This document shows positions 34,139-46,800 of a stretch of DNA of 64,000 nt, piece by piece; within the stretch, counting starts at the first letter, position 1; each line of letters begins with the position of its first letter. The notes under the pieces were generated by a model. The model was not told where the DNA came from. It did no database searches and saw only the letters and a program-made list of their open reading frames with translations. The position numbers were made by a program, and so were the translations under genes. The stretch is from Brugia malayi. Lineage: Eukaryota > Nematoda > Chromadorea > Rhabditida > Onchocercidae. The stretch covers positions 1,855,001-1,919,000 of the forward strand of contig NW_025062476.1 of NCBI RefSeq assembly GCF_000002995.4, written 5' to 3'.

Positions 34139-35075
34139 AACATTTTAGAAGAGGAAAATTTGCAATGATAAAATTTGAAATGAAGCAATGATCGGTGAAA
34201 TTTCGATTCTGTTAGTATTTGCTTAATTAAACCAACCATTTCTCTCTTATTTTTATTAAATCTTCTTCATATGAATTAATTAAATTAAATTTCAACTGCT
34301 ATAACTCATTTATAAATCAAAAATTTCAAATTATTTTTAAATGAAAAAATTTTTAAGAGCAAGAAACAATGATATATTGGAATGTATAATATTAATTAAT
34401 CCATTATTAGTTAATTTAATATAATTGTTGTTTTTTTATTAAATTGTACTGAAAAATTAAAATGATTTTTACTACGCAATATTGATAAGTAATATTTGTA
34501 TACAAATAAAACTTTATATTTTGAAAAAAAAAATTAAAAAGCAAAAAGAATAAATAAGTAGAATAATTCATAAATTAACTTTTAAATAAATTTTTAATTG
34601 AATTTAATAATTAACTAATCATTATTTATGTATTAATTAACTTTCTTTTTTCTCTTTTTCTTTCCTAGTTTTTAGACAAGGTAATAACAGCAACAGTAAT
34701 ACTTAAAAAATGACTTTAGATTAAAACTATTCGAAATGCATGGAAAAAAAAACTACATTTTAACAATTTGATTTGCATTTTCAAAATTATTCAAAAAATT
34801 TTATATTAAAATTTGTTAAATTTCACTTTAGTAAAAAAAAATATATCAAATTTTACTTGAAATTTAATATGTAATATGTATTTTTGCACAAAAATATTGT
34901 TAAAGTTTTTAGAGGAAGAAATTTCAATAACATTTCACTTGAACAACTGTTCCTCTCATTTAGTATTACCTAATTCTCTTTATGATTAATTAATAAAAGT
35001 TAATTAATAAAATATTTATATTAATTAAATCTTTTTTTTTCGCTAATTAACCTCAAAATTTTATAGCAATTAATG

Positions 35076-35140
35076 ATTATGTATGTGTATGTGTGTGTGC
35101 ATGTGTATGTATGTATGTGTATGTTTGTATGTGTATGTAA
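35076..35140. repeat. TG/TATG microsatellite
   Basis: An irregular GTATG/GTGTG repeat, simple sequence with no associated gene. Confidence 0.85.
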
Positions 35141-37465
35141 TGCATGTCAGAAGAGGTATCAATTAGAAAAGTAAAAGTTTTAGAATTTCACAATTTTGCT
35201 AGACATTTGATAATGTTTAAATCATTAGTTTTGAACAAATGTTAGCATAGAATAAGAAATATTAAAAGTTTAACTTAAAAAAAAAAAAAAAATTACAACA
35301 AAAATTTGATGTTGAAATTAAATTTAAAAAATTGAAATCACTCTTGAAATGCTATTAAATGATAAATTTGTCCTAAACATTCTATCGAAATATGAATGAC
35401 AGCAAAAATTTGATACTTTAAAAAAAGAAAAAAAAAAAAAAAAACAATCGCAAATATTTGAAATACTCGATGATATTTTGTAAGATTTTGTAGTCTATTA
35501 ATTAGCTAATATGAAAATTAGTATGAAATTCAATTTAAATTATATGATGTAAACATTTATCGATAATTTAAAACTTATTTAATATTATTAAGACTTAAAA
35601 TTATTATTAAAACTTAAATTATTATTATTAAAACCTAAAAATAAAACACATTACTTAAAATTAAAATAAACTGTAAAATTTTCTACAAAAAAAAAAAAAA
35701 AAAATGTTAAAAAATTTCAAATTTTTGAAATTTTTTGCTGATCATTTGGATGAAATTAGTGAGTTTAAAAGTTAGTGAATGAATTCAGGCAACAAAAAAA
35801 AAAAATGATATAATTAAAATAAATTTTATTATTGTATAAACAAAATATTATTTGAAATCAATTCATAGGTATGTTATTTTGATAAATTTAATTTATTCTA
35901 CAAAATATTTTGAAATTTAGTAAAATATCATTTAAGATAAGAGATTTTTTTTTTGTTTTTTGTTTTGATTTATATTGCACTTTTTTAATTTTCAATTTCA
36001 AATTATTTTGTGCTAAGAAAATGCTTTTCTATTTCTTTTTTTTTTTCTTTTATCCTCAAAAATACATCTGCAAAATTTTAATGAAATCATTTTAAAGAAA
36101 AAAAACTAACTCAATTGGAGAGAAGAATTCTAGAAATTATTTTTCCAAAATTTATTCGTCAACCAAACAGCATCCAATAAATGTGCTAAAAATTGATATT
36201 ATAGTATTATTTATTAATAATCATAAAAAAATTTATATATTTTGAAAATCTGAGGAAAAGAATGAACGATTAAAATTTACAAAGAAATTAAACTACCGGA
36301 AAAAATAAAAATTTTTCTTCAAAACGTTTTTTATTAAAAAAAAAAAAAAAACAATTTAATAATTTTTGCTCATAAATTTCTCATAAATTTTTTGCTGATA
36401 ATTAAACTTTATCATAATATTCTTTAAAAAAAAATTCATAATACTATAATTGTTATCATTTTATCGGCGTCATTTTCAAATGATTATATTTCAATACAGG
36501 TAGAAATTTCCTTCTAAATTATTAGGAAAAATGATTTTGAGACTTTTGCACAAAAAATTATTTAAATTTTAAACTTAATATAAAGATTGTCTTGTAAAAT
36601 TAAAGAATAATTTTAAATTTTAACAATTTTTTTTTTTTGAAAAAAATGAAATAAAATCAGAAAAACTATCAGTCATATTTCATTCCCGAATTTATTTTTA
36701 GCAAAAATCTGTTAATTATAATAGAATTTTATTTCCATTAACAAATTTCATTACTTTTTTAATTTGATAAAAGTATGCTTAGTTGTGATAAATTAAAAAT
36801 TTGTAATTCAAAGTTGTAATTTCTTTTATTGCTTTAATATTTTGTACATATTACTAACGAAAGATTATTTATGTATATTTCACTTTGTTTTGTTTATTTG
36901 TTTGTTTGTTTATTTTTTCATATTTTCTCATTCATTTTTTTTTTTCTTTTCACATTTTATTCACCACAAAAGCACTTTTACTTTATTCTGTTTTCTATTT
37001 TTTTTTTTTTTAATTTCATAAAGCATAATTCTTTGTAGTTTTTATTCATTGAATTCTAAAATCAAAAATAATGTCAAAAATTCTTGGAACCAAAATTTGT
37101 GGTTTAAAAAAAAAAAAATTGTTTAATGTTTTTAAGTAATTATATATTAAAATCATATTATTAACTACAAATTCGGATCATTTCATATCCATTTGTTAAC
37201 TACAACATTGTATCATTTCATATTTAATTTCATTTCATATTTAGTTATTAATTTCAAATTCGAATTATTTCCGATCATATAAAATTTATGAACAGATCGT
37301 TTTGAAAAGTATTAACAAGTTTTACAGATAAGATTGTCTATCAATCAATGAAATTATCATTTAACAATAATTTAATTTGATTTGGAATGCTCAAATTTTA
37401 GACTTACTTAATACAATTTTAAGTAATTAATTAAAAAAAAAGCAATTTGCTAAATAGTAACTAAC

Positions 37466-37530
37466 CAATTTCCTTTTGCAAAGTATCAATCTTTTGAAGT
37501 ATTCCTTCCAGGGATGGGCCAAGCAGTTAA
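37466..37530 (-). other. Possible upstream coding exon (coiled-coil-like)
   Basis: On the minus strand, a frame reading LGPSLEGILQKIDTLQKEI runs into a strong donor (ATTG|GTTAGT, exon end at 37466). The phase (1) matches the acceptor at 30578 of the giant gene and would give QKEI-VLDEINLKRS. The upstream boundary is not resolved, and an alternative frame is open. It would imply a 6.9-kb intron. Confidence 0.25.
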
Positions 37531-37639
37531 TATCAGTCCAAACTGTTAGTGATCAGATGAGATCAGTCGATGATGGCTTGCTCACCTTAAAGAAGCTGTT
37601 GGGGCAATGGAAGAGGAAGAAGAAGGATGGGATGAGGAA

Positions 37640-38365
37640 GAGGAAATGGGAGGATGTAGGGTTCAAATCATTATGCTTCACCTGCAACTGCAACTGCAAT
37701 ACCAACTGCAACACGAGCTGCAAGAGAAAATGGGAGAATGTATGGTTCAACAAGTACGCTACACCTGAAACTGCAATTCTAACTGCAAGAAGAAATGGAA
37801 GAATATAAGGTTCAAGAACTATGCTACACCTGAAACTGCAATTGCAACTGCAAGTTTAACTGCAACTCCAGCTTCAACTGCAATTCTAACTGCAACTCCA
37901 GCTTCAACCGCAATTCTAACTGCAAGAAGAAATGGAAGAATATAAGGTTCAAGAACTATGCTACACCTGAAACTGCAATTGCAACTGCAATTCTAACTGC
38001 AAGAAGAAATGGGAGAATATAAGGTTCAAGAACTATGCTACACCTGAAACTGCAATTGCAACTGCAATTCTAACTGCAACTCCAGCTTCAACTGCAATTC
38101 CAACTGCAAGAAGAAATGGGAGAATATAAGGTTCAAGAACTATGCTACACCTGAAACTGCAATTGCAACTGCAAGTTTAACTGCAACTCCAGCTTCAACT
38201 GCAATTCTAACTGCAACTCCAGCTTCAACTGCAATTCCAACTGCAAGAAGAAATGGGAGAATATAAGGTTCAAGAACTATGCTACACCTGAAACTGCAAT
38301 TGCAACTCCAACTTCAACTGCAATTCTAATTTCAACTGCAACTGCAGCTGCAACTAAAGCTAATT
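37640..38365. repeat. Composite minisatellite with a GCAACT core
   Basis: A core of 6-base AACTGC-type units (CAACTGCAATTCTAACTGCA) is interrupted by a conserved block AATATAAGGTTCAAGAACTA plus TGCTACACCTGAA. The block starts near 37803, 37939, 38017, 38124 and 38261, giving spacings of about 136, 78, 107 and 137 bases. The number of core units between blocks therefore varies. Confidence 0.92.
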
Positions 38366-38827
38366 GCTAAAAAGTTTTTGTTGTTTTAAAATTTGCTATA
38401 AGATATGGATGATAGATATTTCAACCTATGACATTTGTGAAAGATTAACTCTCTCTCTCTCTCTCTCCTTGCTATAACTGCTATTTCCATCTCTTCTAAT
38501 CTTATCTTTTATCTGTCTTTTTTTATCTCTTCTCTCTATCATAGAAGTTTAAATTTAATTATCAGCACTGATGCAGTGGAACAGCAACAAAACGGAACAT
38601 ATATTTAAACTAATTTTGATGATATTTCAACTTTTCTATTACTTCTTTCACTCTCTCTCCCTCTCCCTTTCTCTCTCTTTCTCTTCCTCTCTTTATTTTT
38701 CTCTGCTTATTTTCTTATCTATTTTAATGGGAGAGAAAAATTTACTGCTTCAATCTATTTTAATGTTGTAATCGATCAAATTCCAGCTTCTTCAACTCAT
38801 TTAGCTTATTATCTGTCATTTAGTGTA

Positions 38828-38910
38828 CCACACATACACACATACAGACAGACACATACACACATACAGACAGACACATGCACACATACATACACACACA
38901 TACACGTAAA
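38828..38910. repeat. CA-rich compound microsatellite
   Basis: Alternating ACACATAC and AGACAGAC motifs, including two copies of a block of about 26 bases, ending in TACACACACATACACG. Confidence 0.85.
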
Positions 38911-40840
38911 CGTATACGCAAAATATTAATTTAAATCGGTTTAAAGTAAGATTAATAATGATAGTTGTCGAGATTAAACTTTCAAATATTTGTTTCTGTA
39001 AGAGAAAAAGGAAAGTTAAATTGTTATCAATTAAAAATTAACATTGAAATGATATTGCTACTTTCACTGTTAATTGACTGATAAACTGATAATATCCACT
39101 GATAAATATGTTATTCATTTTATTTATTTAAGTATATTTATTACAATTAAAAGATAATTCATTTAATTGTAAGAATCAAAAATGCATTCAATTATTTGAA
39201 ACAAAAAATTAATTTAGCTTACAAAATTATCTTATCAATTTGATTTACAATTTAAATGAAAGAAATGAATGAAAGAGATCAATTTCAATGTTCAAATTTC
39301 ATCTTTCTTTGTTTATTTTTGAAAAGAAAAAAAAAATTTTTTTTTTTGATCTAAATCAGATTAGAAGCAAATGAATCATATACTAAGTATTATTGATAAG
39401 AAATGTTAAGTACTGATAAGAAAAAAAAATTTTTTTGTTTGATCTCTTTGCATTATGCGAAATTAATAAAATAGCCAAATGAATAATTTCGAATGGAAAT
39501 CATATCAAAAAAATGACAAAACAATTCTAGTTTATTGATAAATGATAAAATTTTCAATAAATTTAAGATAATTTTATCAAAAATTCAATAACATAAATTA
39601 CAGTTACTATTGATAAAAATAATTTCTTTTTTATTTTTTTTAAAAAATTGAATTAATTTTTTGGCTTTCCTTTTTTTTTTTTTTTCTCTTTGCGAAAGTA
39701 TAAAATAAAAGATGGAAAATAAGAAAAGCAAAAATCGAATACAAATTGGATTATAAAATATCGAAATGGAAAAAAAAATTTTTGATTTTCAAATGATGAA
39801 GAAACTGCGAAAGCCATTAGCGATTTCGCTTTATTCCATATTTTGCGAAACTGAAATTTAAATCATTCAAAATTTTATGCAAATTTTAATTTCAGCAACA
39901 ATTTGCAAACCAAATTTGTCTCAAATTTTAATTTAAATCAGTATATATATATTAAAATTTCCTAAACAAATGCAATTTTATTGAAATAATAACCAGTGCA
40001 ATGAATTTTTCAATTTTCGAATTTTTTTTTTTTTTGAATTTTTGATTTGATGTTTCGAAATTACAGACATTCAATTGAAAAAAAAAAAACTTTAATTTTG
40101 TCTATTTGAAATCGTTTTTTTTTTTCGTTTAATCCAAATAATATTATTTAGATAACAAAAATCAAAAAGATAAATAACAAATTTTAGAAAACATTAATCT
40201 AATAAAATGCAAAAAAAAAAAATTTCAATACAAAATTTTCATTCTTTTTTTTCTAATTTAATTTTTTTAATTCAATGAATGATTATTAGTATTTACTAAC
40301 AGTACTGATAATACTGATTAGCAATGATAACAGCGCTTAATTCAATTTCTAAATTACATTTGTTAATTTGCATATTTCATTTTTATGCATGCATATAATT
40401 TGTAATAATTAATTTATTACAATAATCTCCCTGATAGTGTTTCATTCTTCATTTGTGATAGTAAATGATAAGTGAATAAAATGCTAAGTTAATATTATCA
40501 GTATTATCACTACTATTATCACTTTTATAATAATATTTAATAATTAAATGTTATTATTATTAACAGGTAAAAATTTAATTTTTTTTCTAAATATTTTTGT
40601 TTTTTGAATTTAGCAGGAAAAAAATCTTTTTTTTTAACATTTATTGATAATTTTAGTAAGATAAAGTTGATAAAATAGTGAAAGTTTGAATAATACCTCA
40701 AATTTTGCAAAAATTTTTGCATTGAAACCATTGAAATCACAAATAATTTTTAGTAATCGGATGAAAAATGTGATGGATATTTATGTCTGAAATAATGAAA
40801 GCTTTTGATTAAATTATAATTATTATCTCTCTCTCTCTCT

Positions 40841-41038
40841 GTAATTCTAAGTTATCATCGTATACTTGACATTTTAAATCATTTTGTTTTACATTTTTAT
40901 ATTTAAATTAATTTCTTTTTTGTTTTCTTCAAACATGAATTTCAATTTAAAATTTCTAATTCTAAGTTATCATCGTATACTTATCATTTTAAATCATTTT
41001 GTTTTACATTTTTATATTTAAATTAGTTTCTTTTCTTC
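40841..41038. repeat. Duplicated segment of about 80 bases
   Basis: The sequence TAATTCTAAGTTATCATCGT and the following 60 bases occur at about 40841-40925 and again at about 40958-41038, with small differences. No gene is nearby. Confidence 0.85.
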
Positions 41039-41559
41039 TTCAAACAATTTAAAATTTTTCCATTTTTACTTGAAGTAATAAAAAATGCTTTCATTTGTTA
41101 GCAAAAAGAAATTTTTTGTAGGATTATTTAATTGATAGAAGTAAATTTAATCTATGAAAGATGAAATTTCAACATTTGATAATGAAATTAGGAAATTTTA
41201 TCAATTTGGCAAATTAAATATGAAATTATGAAAGAAACATTCCTTTCATTTACAATTTAGAATTTTAATTCGTTCCTTTTGTTGCATTATTAAATTTAGA
41301 GAAAAATATTACTTATTTGTTGGTATTTTACAAAAAAAATTAAAATATTTAGGAATGAAAATAATCATATCATTAATTCATCGTTGATAAGTCTTATTAT
41401 CACTATCACTCATTGAAAATATAATAAATTAGAAAATAGCAGTAGGAAATTTGAAAGAAAATTCGGGAACAATCTATATGGAATTGTATTTATGTAGCGT
41501 TGTGATTGTGATAATGTACTGGCAAGGAAAATTATATTGCTAATTGATTGTAACTGATA

Positions 41560-41935
41560 ATTGTTATCATTTATAACTGATATTGATTACAACTGATATT
41601 GGTAATTGTTAACTGATATTGATAATTGATATTCACTATAACTGATATTGGTAACTGTTAACTGATACTGATAATTGTTAACTGATATTGGCCATAACTG
41701 ATACTGATAATTGTTAACTGATATTTACTATAACTGATATTCATTTTAACTGATATTGATAAGTGTTAACTGATATTGGCCATAACTGATACTGATAATT
41801 GTTAACTGATATTCACTATAACTGATATTGATAATTGTTAACTGATATTCACTATAACTGATATTGATAATTGTTAACTGATATTCATTATAACTGATAT
41901 TGGTAACTATTAACTGATATTGATAATTGTTATCA
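41560..41935. repeat. 36-base tandem array (AACTGATATT core)
   Basis: Repeats of AACTGATATTCACTATAACT plus GATATTGATAATTGTT, about ten imperfect copies, with half-units present. A minus-strand open frame (YQLTIINISYSE) through it is a by-product of the period being a multiple of three. Confidence 0.9.
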
Positions 41936-41962
41936 AATAAATTAAAAATAACTTTTAATTTT

Positions 41963-41995
<33 letters not shown>

Positions 41996-42718
41996 AAATA
42001 AATTGATGAAATGAATGTTTCAAATATTTTGTCAATCAATCAATCAACAATATTCATTGCATTTTTTTAAAAAAAAAAAAATAAAAATATAATTTTATTA
42101 TCACAAAATTATTAACACAATGATACGAATGCATGATAGCATGCAAACATGCAACTATAGATGGACACGTCATGCACGTTTATTACAAAACAATAAAAGA
42201 AAATTAAAATTTTAATTTAAAAAAAAAAAAGATAAGCAATTACATATATATATGTATGCATGTGATAAACATAACAATACAGTGATAAATGCGACACATA
42301 TCAGTGACACATGACATTTTGATATGATAAAATGATAACGTTGAAATCTTCTTACATGCTAATAAACATGCATTTTGACTAATAAAGTACAAAAAATTTA
42401 CTTCTCTTAAAAAAATTATCAAATTATTGTAAATTTGAAATTAAATTAATTTATATTTAATAGTAAAACTGACAGTGAAATATTTCATGGTAGACTAATG
42501 ATCAATGATAAAATTAAGATAATTTATCATTAAAATTAGAAAAAGAAAAAAAAAGAAGAGAAAAACCAAAATATGTTAATAATTTAACAATATTATCTGA
42601 TTATTTCATTTTAAAAATTAATATTATAAAATAAATAATTTCAAGAATAAAATTTTAAACAAAAAAAAAAAAACAAAAAATAAATTTTTAATTATTGTGA
42701 TGAAAAAATTTTAAAAAA

Positions 42719-42749
<31 letters not shown>

Positions 42750-42804
42750 CAAAAAATAAATTTTTAATTGTTGCGATGAATCAATTGTGATAATTTCAGT
42801 AATT

Positions 42805-42880
42805 ACCATTTGACATTTATTAGCTTCATATTTAGCACTGTAATCTGCGTCCTTTTTCATTGTAACTTTTGGTGAAACTA
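42805..42880 (-). other. Possible small exon downstream of the membrane-protein gene
   Basis: The minus-strand block between a TTTCATTTAG acceptor and a GTAATT donor reads VSPKVTMKKDADYSAKY in one frame and FTKSYNEKGRRLQC-stop in another. Only the second matches the phase of the preceding exon at 43975-43880. I cannot decide whether it is a real 3' exon. Confidence 0.25.
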
Positions 42881-43869
42881 AATGAAATAAAAGAAAAAAC
42901 AAACAAATATTAATTAATTAATTGATTAATTAATTGGAATAATTTTATTGATGCATACTGTTAAATTATATATTTTATTAGTTGATCTATTTCTTTTTTT
43001 TTTTAATTTCATACTGTACTTTTTTTTTTTTGTTTCATATTATTTTTTCAAAACTAAGAAATTATATTATAATTATTAGATAACGAAATAAAATTTAAAA
43101 AAAAAAACTTTTAATAGTAAATTAATACGGTGAGTTTATTTTTGAAATTAATGAAAGAATAAAATTTAAAAAAGAGAAAAAAATTTTATTTTTTTTGCTA
43201 AAAAAAAAAATAAAATGTCATCCATTTGGTGCTAGTAAAAATTGCTTTAACGTTTAATAGGAAATAAGAAAATGGCAAAAAATTTTCATTTCTTGAAATA
43301 ACTGCAAAAAAATAATTTGAAATCGATAAAATGCATATTTGTTTCATTTGAAAGAATGGAAAATAAAAATTTTCCATTCTAATATTCAAATTCTTTCAAT
43401 TTTTGCTAATTTTAAAGTCATTTTAAAAATTTTAAAATCCTTCCTTCCATTACTTCATTTATCAATAATCAGTTAAATTTCATAGATTATTATTAATTAT
43501 TTCTTTTTCATCCAACAAAAATATTTTTATAACAAATTATTTTCATAACTACTTTCATATCAAATGTTGAATAGTACTTACTTATCATAGTTTACTTTTA
43601 TCTTTTAAATTATCATTTCAAATTATTGAACAAACATTATGTAAAATTTTAATTTTGATTTTACAGGAAATTTTTTCTTTAATATCTTCTAATGGTAAGA
43701 AAAAAAATCAATTACTGTTACTTAAATCCGAAATTTTTAATTTTTTAAAATTTTAATTTAATTTTTTCTTTTATTAATTTCATCTATTATAAGCAAAATT
43801 TGAGTGAATAAAGTATCTGAATGAACAAAAGTGAGAAAAAAAAAATTACAAAAAAAATTTTTAAATTTA

Positions 43870-46800
43870 TTAAACAAACTTGTTTTGTGACATTCGTCGC
43901 AAATATTTCGTTTCCTCAAAACTTCGCATTTCAACTTCGTTCCGAAATTGATCCATCTCTTGTAAACGCTTCCTTCTTCAATTATTTGAAATTAATTTCA
44001 ATTTAAAATTTAATAATTTGAAACTAATTTGCTATTAAAATAGTATCTCAAATATTTTTATTAGAAATTATAGTTGCAAAAATTAAATAAAAAAAATTTT
44101 TTTTCTTGTTTCTGTGAAATTTGATTGAATGTTTTTATTTTTTAACACTTTAAATCAACATCTTATGCTAATTTGTCATACTAAAAAAGAGTAAACTGTA
44201 AACTTTACAAACGGATCACTTTTTTGATCATAAAAACTTGTAACATTTAACAATTGCTAATTCATTACATAGATAAATTGTTTGAATAAATTTAATCAAA
44301 GAAAAAAAAAATTTTAATTTCACGAAAAAAAAAAATTTTTTTCGAGAAAGAAAATAACTTGAAAAATGATCGTTTAATATCAAATAAAATAAGAGAATGA
44401 AAAGAAAAAAAACGGCTAAAATTATTTAAAAAAAAAAAATGAAATTATTATTTGAAAAAATTTTATGAGTAATATTTTAAATATTAAAGAAAGTTTTTTT
44501 TTAAAAAAAAAAAATTTGATAAATTTTAGAAAAAGATGATAATTTTCAAAATAATAGTTTAATACCAAATAAAATAAACGAATGAAAACCAAAAAAAAAA
44601 AAGATATGATAAAATTTATTTTAAAAAAATAAAATTATTATTTGAAAAAATTTTATGAGTAATATTTTAAATAATAAAGAAAGTTTTTTTTTTTTTAAAA
44701 AAAAAAAGAAAAAAACAAATTTGATAAAATTACCTGTAAGAAATCCTAAATTCATATGTTAACCAAATAGCAGCAACCAAAAGTGCTGTTAAAAATATGC
44801 CAATTGCAATAAAAAGTAAAATTACACGGAAGTGATAACTCTCACAACAATTTAATTCATCACATTCCCATGTAAATGCTTGTGGACATTCAACCTTCAT
44901 TTCAACTGTAACAAAAAAATAAAATTTAATTAAAATTAAAAATAAATTTGAAAACAAAAAAAAAAAAAAAAAAACGAAATTTATTTGATCAAAAATATAT
45001 TGCTGCAAAAAGTTAGAATTTAACAAATAATAAAACTAAAAAAAAAAGGAAATTTATATTTGATATGATTCAACTCTTTAAAAAAAAAAAACATAGTGGA
45101 AATTATCTTCTGTCAACAATTTATCAGGTTGACAAGTTGACAAGATATTATCAGAAATGTGACAGTATACTGTCGGAAATGAAACGAAGGAATGTGTGTA
45201 TACTACTGGACAATTATTTTTGAAAATGAAAGAAAATAAGGATGAAAATTGAAATAAAACTTATCGATTTCTTTTTCACTCATTTTTCTTCCCTCTCTCT
45301 CTCTCTCTCTGTCTGTCTGTCTACCCCTCTCTCTCTCTTTCTCTCTTTGATAGATGGATACAAATAATTACACGAAACAAAAAGATATTAATGAGGAACT
45401 TCTAGAAGATTTCTTTTTTTTTTTTTAAAAAAAAAGTTTTTAACTATACAATGTAAGGAAGCTTTTATATTAAATTTTAATGACCAAAGATTGTGTTTAA
45501 AATAAATTTTACATTTAAAAATTTAAGTATAGAAATGATAAGAATAGAAATTAAATGAAAAAGAATTTACTTTATTATAATGCTAACAATTGTAATAAGT
45601 AATTTTTCATTTTTTATTTTTTAGACAGAATAAATTTGTTGACAAAATAAGCCCTGACATATATTTCAAAATAAAATTTAATTTTAAATTATTTTCCAAG
45701 TAATTGGAGAATTTTTGGTTGTAAGATTTAAAATAAATTTAAATATAATAAATTTTAAATTTAATTTTAAAATAATAAAGTTAATTGATATGCAAAAAAA
45801 AAGTTTTAAAAATTAACTTTGAAGCAAACTTTTAATGTAGAAATTTATTAAACTCGCATTTATGAATGATTATAAATATATTTTAATATTAAAATTAATT
45901 TAATCACAGTTCCAAATGCGATTATATAAGAAATTTCTTTCTTTCTTTCAATTCATTTATTTTTAAAATTTTCATTTTTAATTTTTAAATGAAATAAATT
46001 TGTTGACAAAATAAGCCTTGACATATATTTCAAAATGAAATTTAATTTTAAATTATTTTCCAATTAATTGGAGAATTTTTGGATTTCTATTTTGAGCTCA
46101 CTAACGACTAATTATTTTTATCTTTCTATTAGCATGAATAAGTAAAATGAGTGATTTTTTGGTGAAATTAGAAGTAATATAAGATTTAAAATTAATTTTA
46201 CTGCTTTAACGAAAATAAAAACAATTAGTAAACCAAATTAAAATTTAAAAAATTCTTCAAGAACATTTTTTTTTTTTTTTTTTTTGTAGCTATAAATCTG
46301 AAATGAAAATGTTAAATTTATTGCATCACATGTGTCTAGCCTATTTCATTTAATTGTTAGAATTATTAATCTAAAAATTTTAATACTTTTCAAAATTCAA
46401 TATTTTTGATTACAGGGAAGTAAAAAATTATTTCTAATATATTTTACAAATTCTAATATATTAAAATCTTTTTATCCTTTGAATTTTTTTTTACTTCTAT
46501 TTTTTACTTATCAGCTTACTGCTTCTTACTTTTGATAGAATCAATGATAATAACTTATCATTAGTATGTTACTAAATTTATCTTTAATCTTTGCCAATTT
46601 ACTCGATCACTAATTTATCGTCGTTTTGTATTAATTGTCATTTATATTAATTAAAATTCCATTTAATAAGTTACAAATTATATTGTAAATATTTATTAAT
46701 TTCATTTATATAAAATTGCTTATTGCATCAAAAAGTTTTGTTCAGTATTTATTAACAAATATAAATTTAAGCACATGATAACATTTTCAAAATAACAAAA

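Larger units (their letters stand above)
30600..37465. other. Gene-poor AT-rich stretch: intergenic or long first intron
   Basis: I see no well-supported gene. The region contains minisatellites at 31070-31600 and 33853-34138, a TG-rich tract near 35076-35140, many A/T runs, and weak candidate exons at 32641-33340 (separate entry). If the coiled-coil-like exon ending at 37466 joins the giant copine gene, this whole stretch is its first intron. Confidence 0.5.
38366..43869. other. Intergenic AT-rich region with simple repeats
   Basis: No supported gene. The region contains CT tracts (38446-38470, 38640-38700), a CA/GACA tract (38830-38905), a duplicated segment (40840-41040), a 36-base tandem array (41560-41935), long A or T runs, and a possible small exon near 42805-42880 on the minus strand (separate entry). 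Confidence 0.5.

Noticed and set aside
37476..37808. Cys/Asn-rich plus-strand frame in the minisatellite
   Set aside because: The CNCNCNTNCN pattern is a translation of the 6-base repeat and is not a protein domain.
41746..42039. Minus-strand frame with repeated NISYSEYQLTI
   Set aside because: It follows the 36-base tandem repeat and ends in a poly-Lys stretch from a T run. It shows no gene features.
43821..44006. Plus-strand frame over the membrane-protein tail exon
   Set aside because: The opposite strand gives a phase-matched exon with a basic stop-transfer segment after a transmembrane exon, which is the better explanation.
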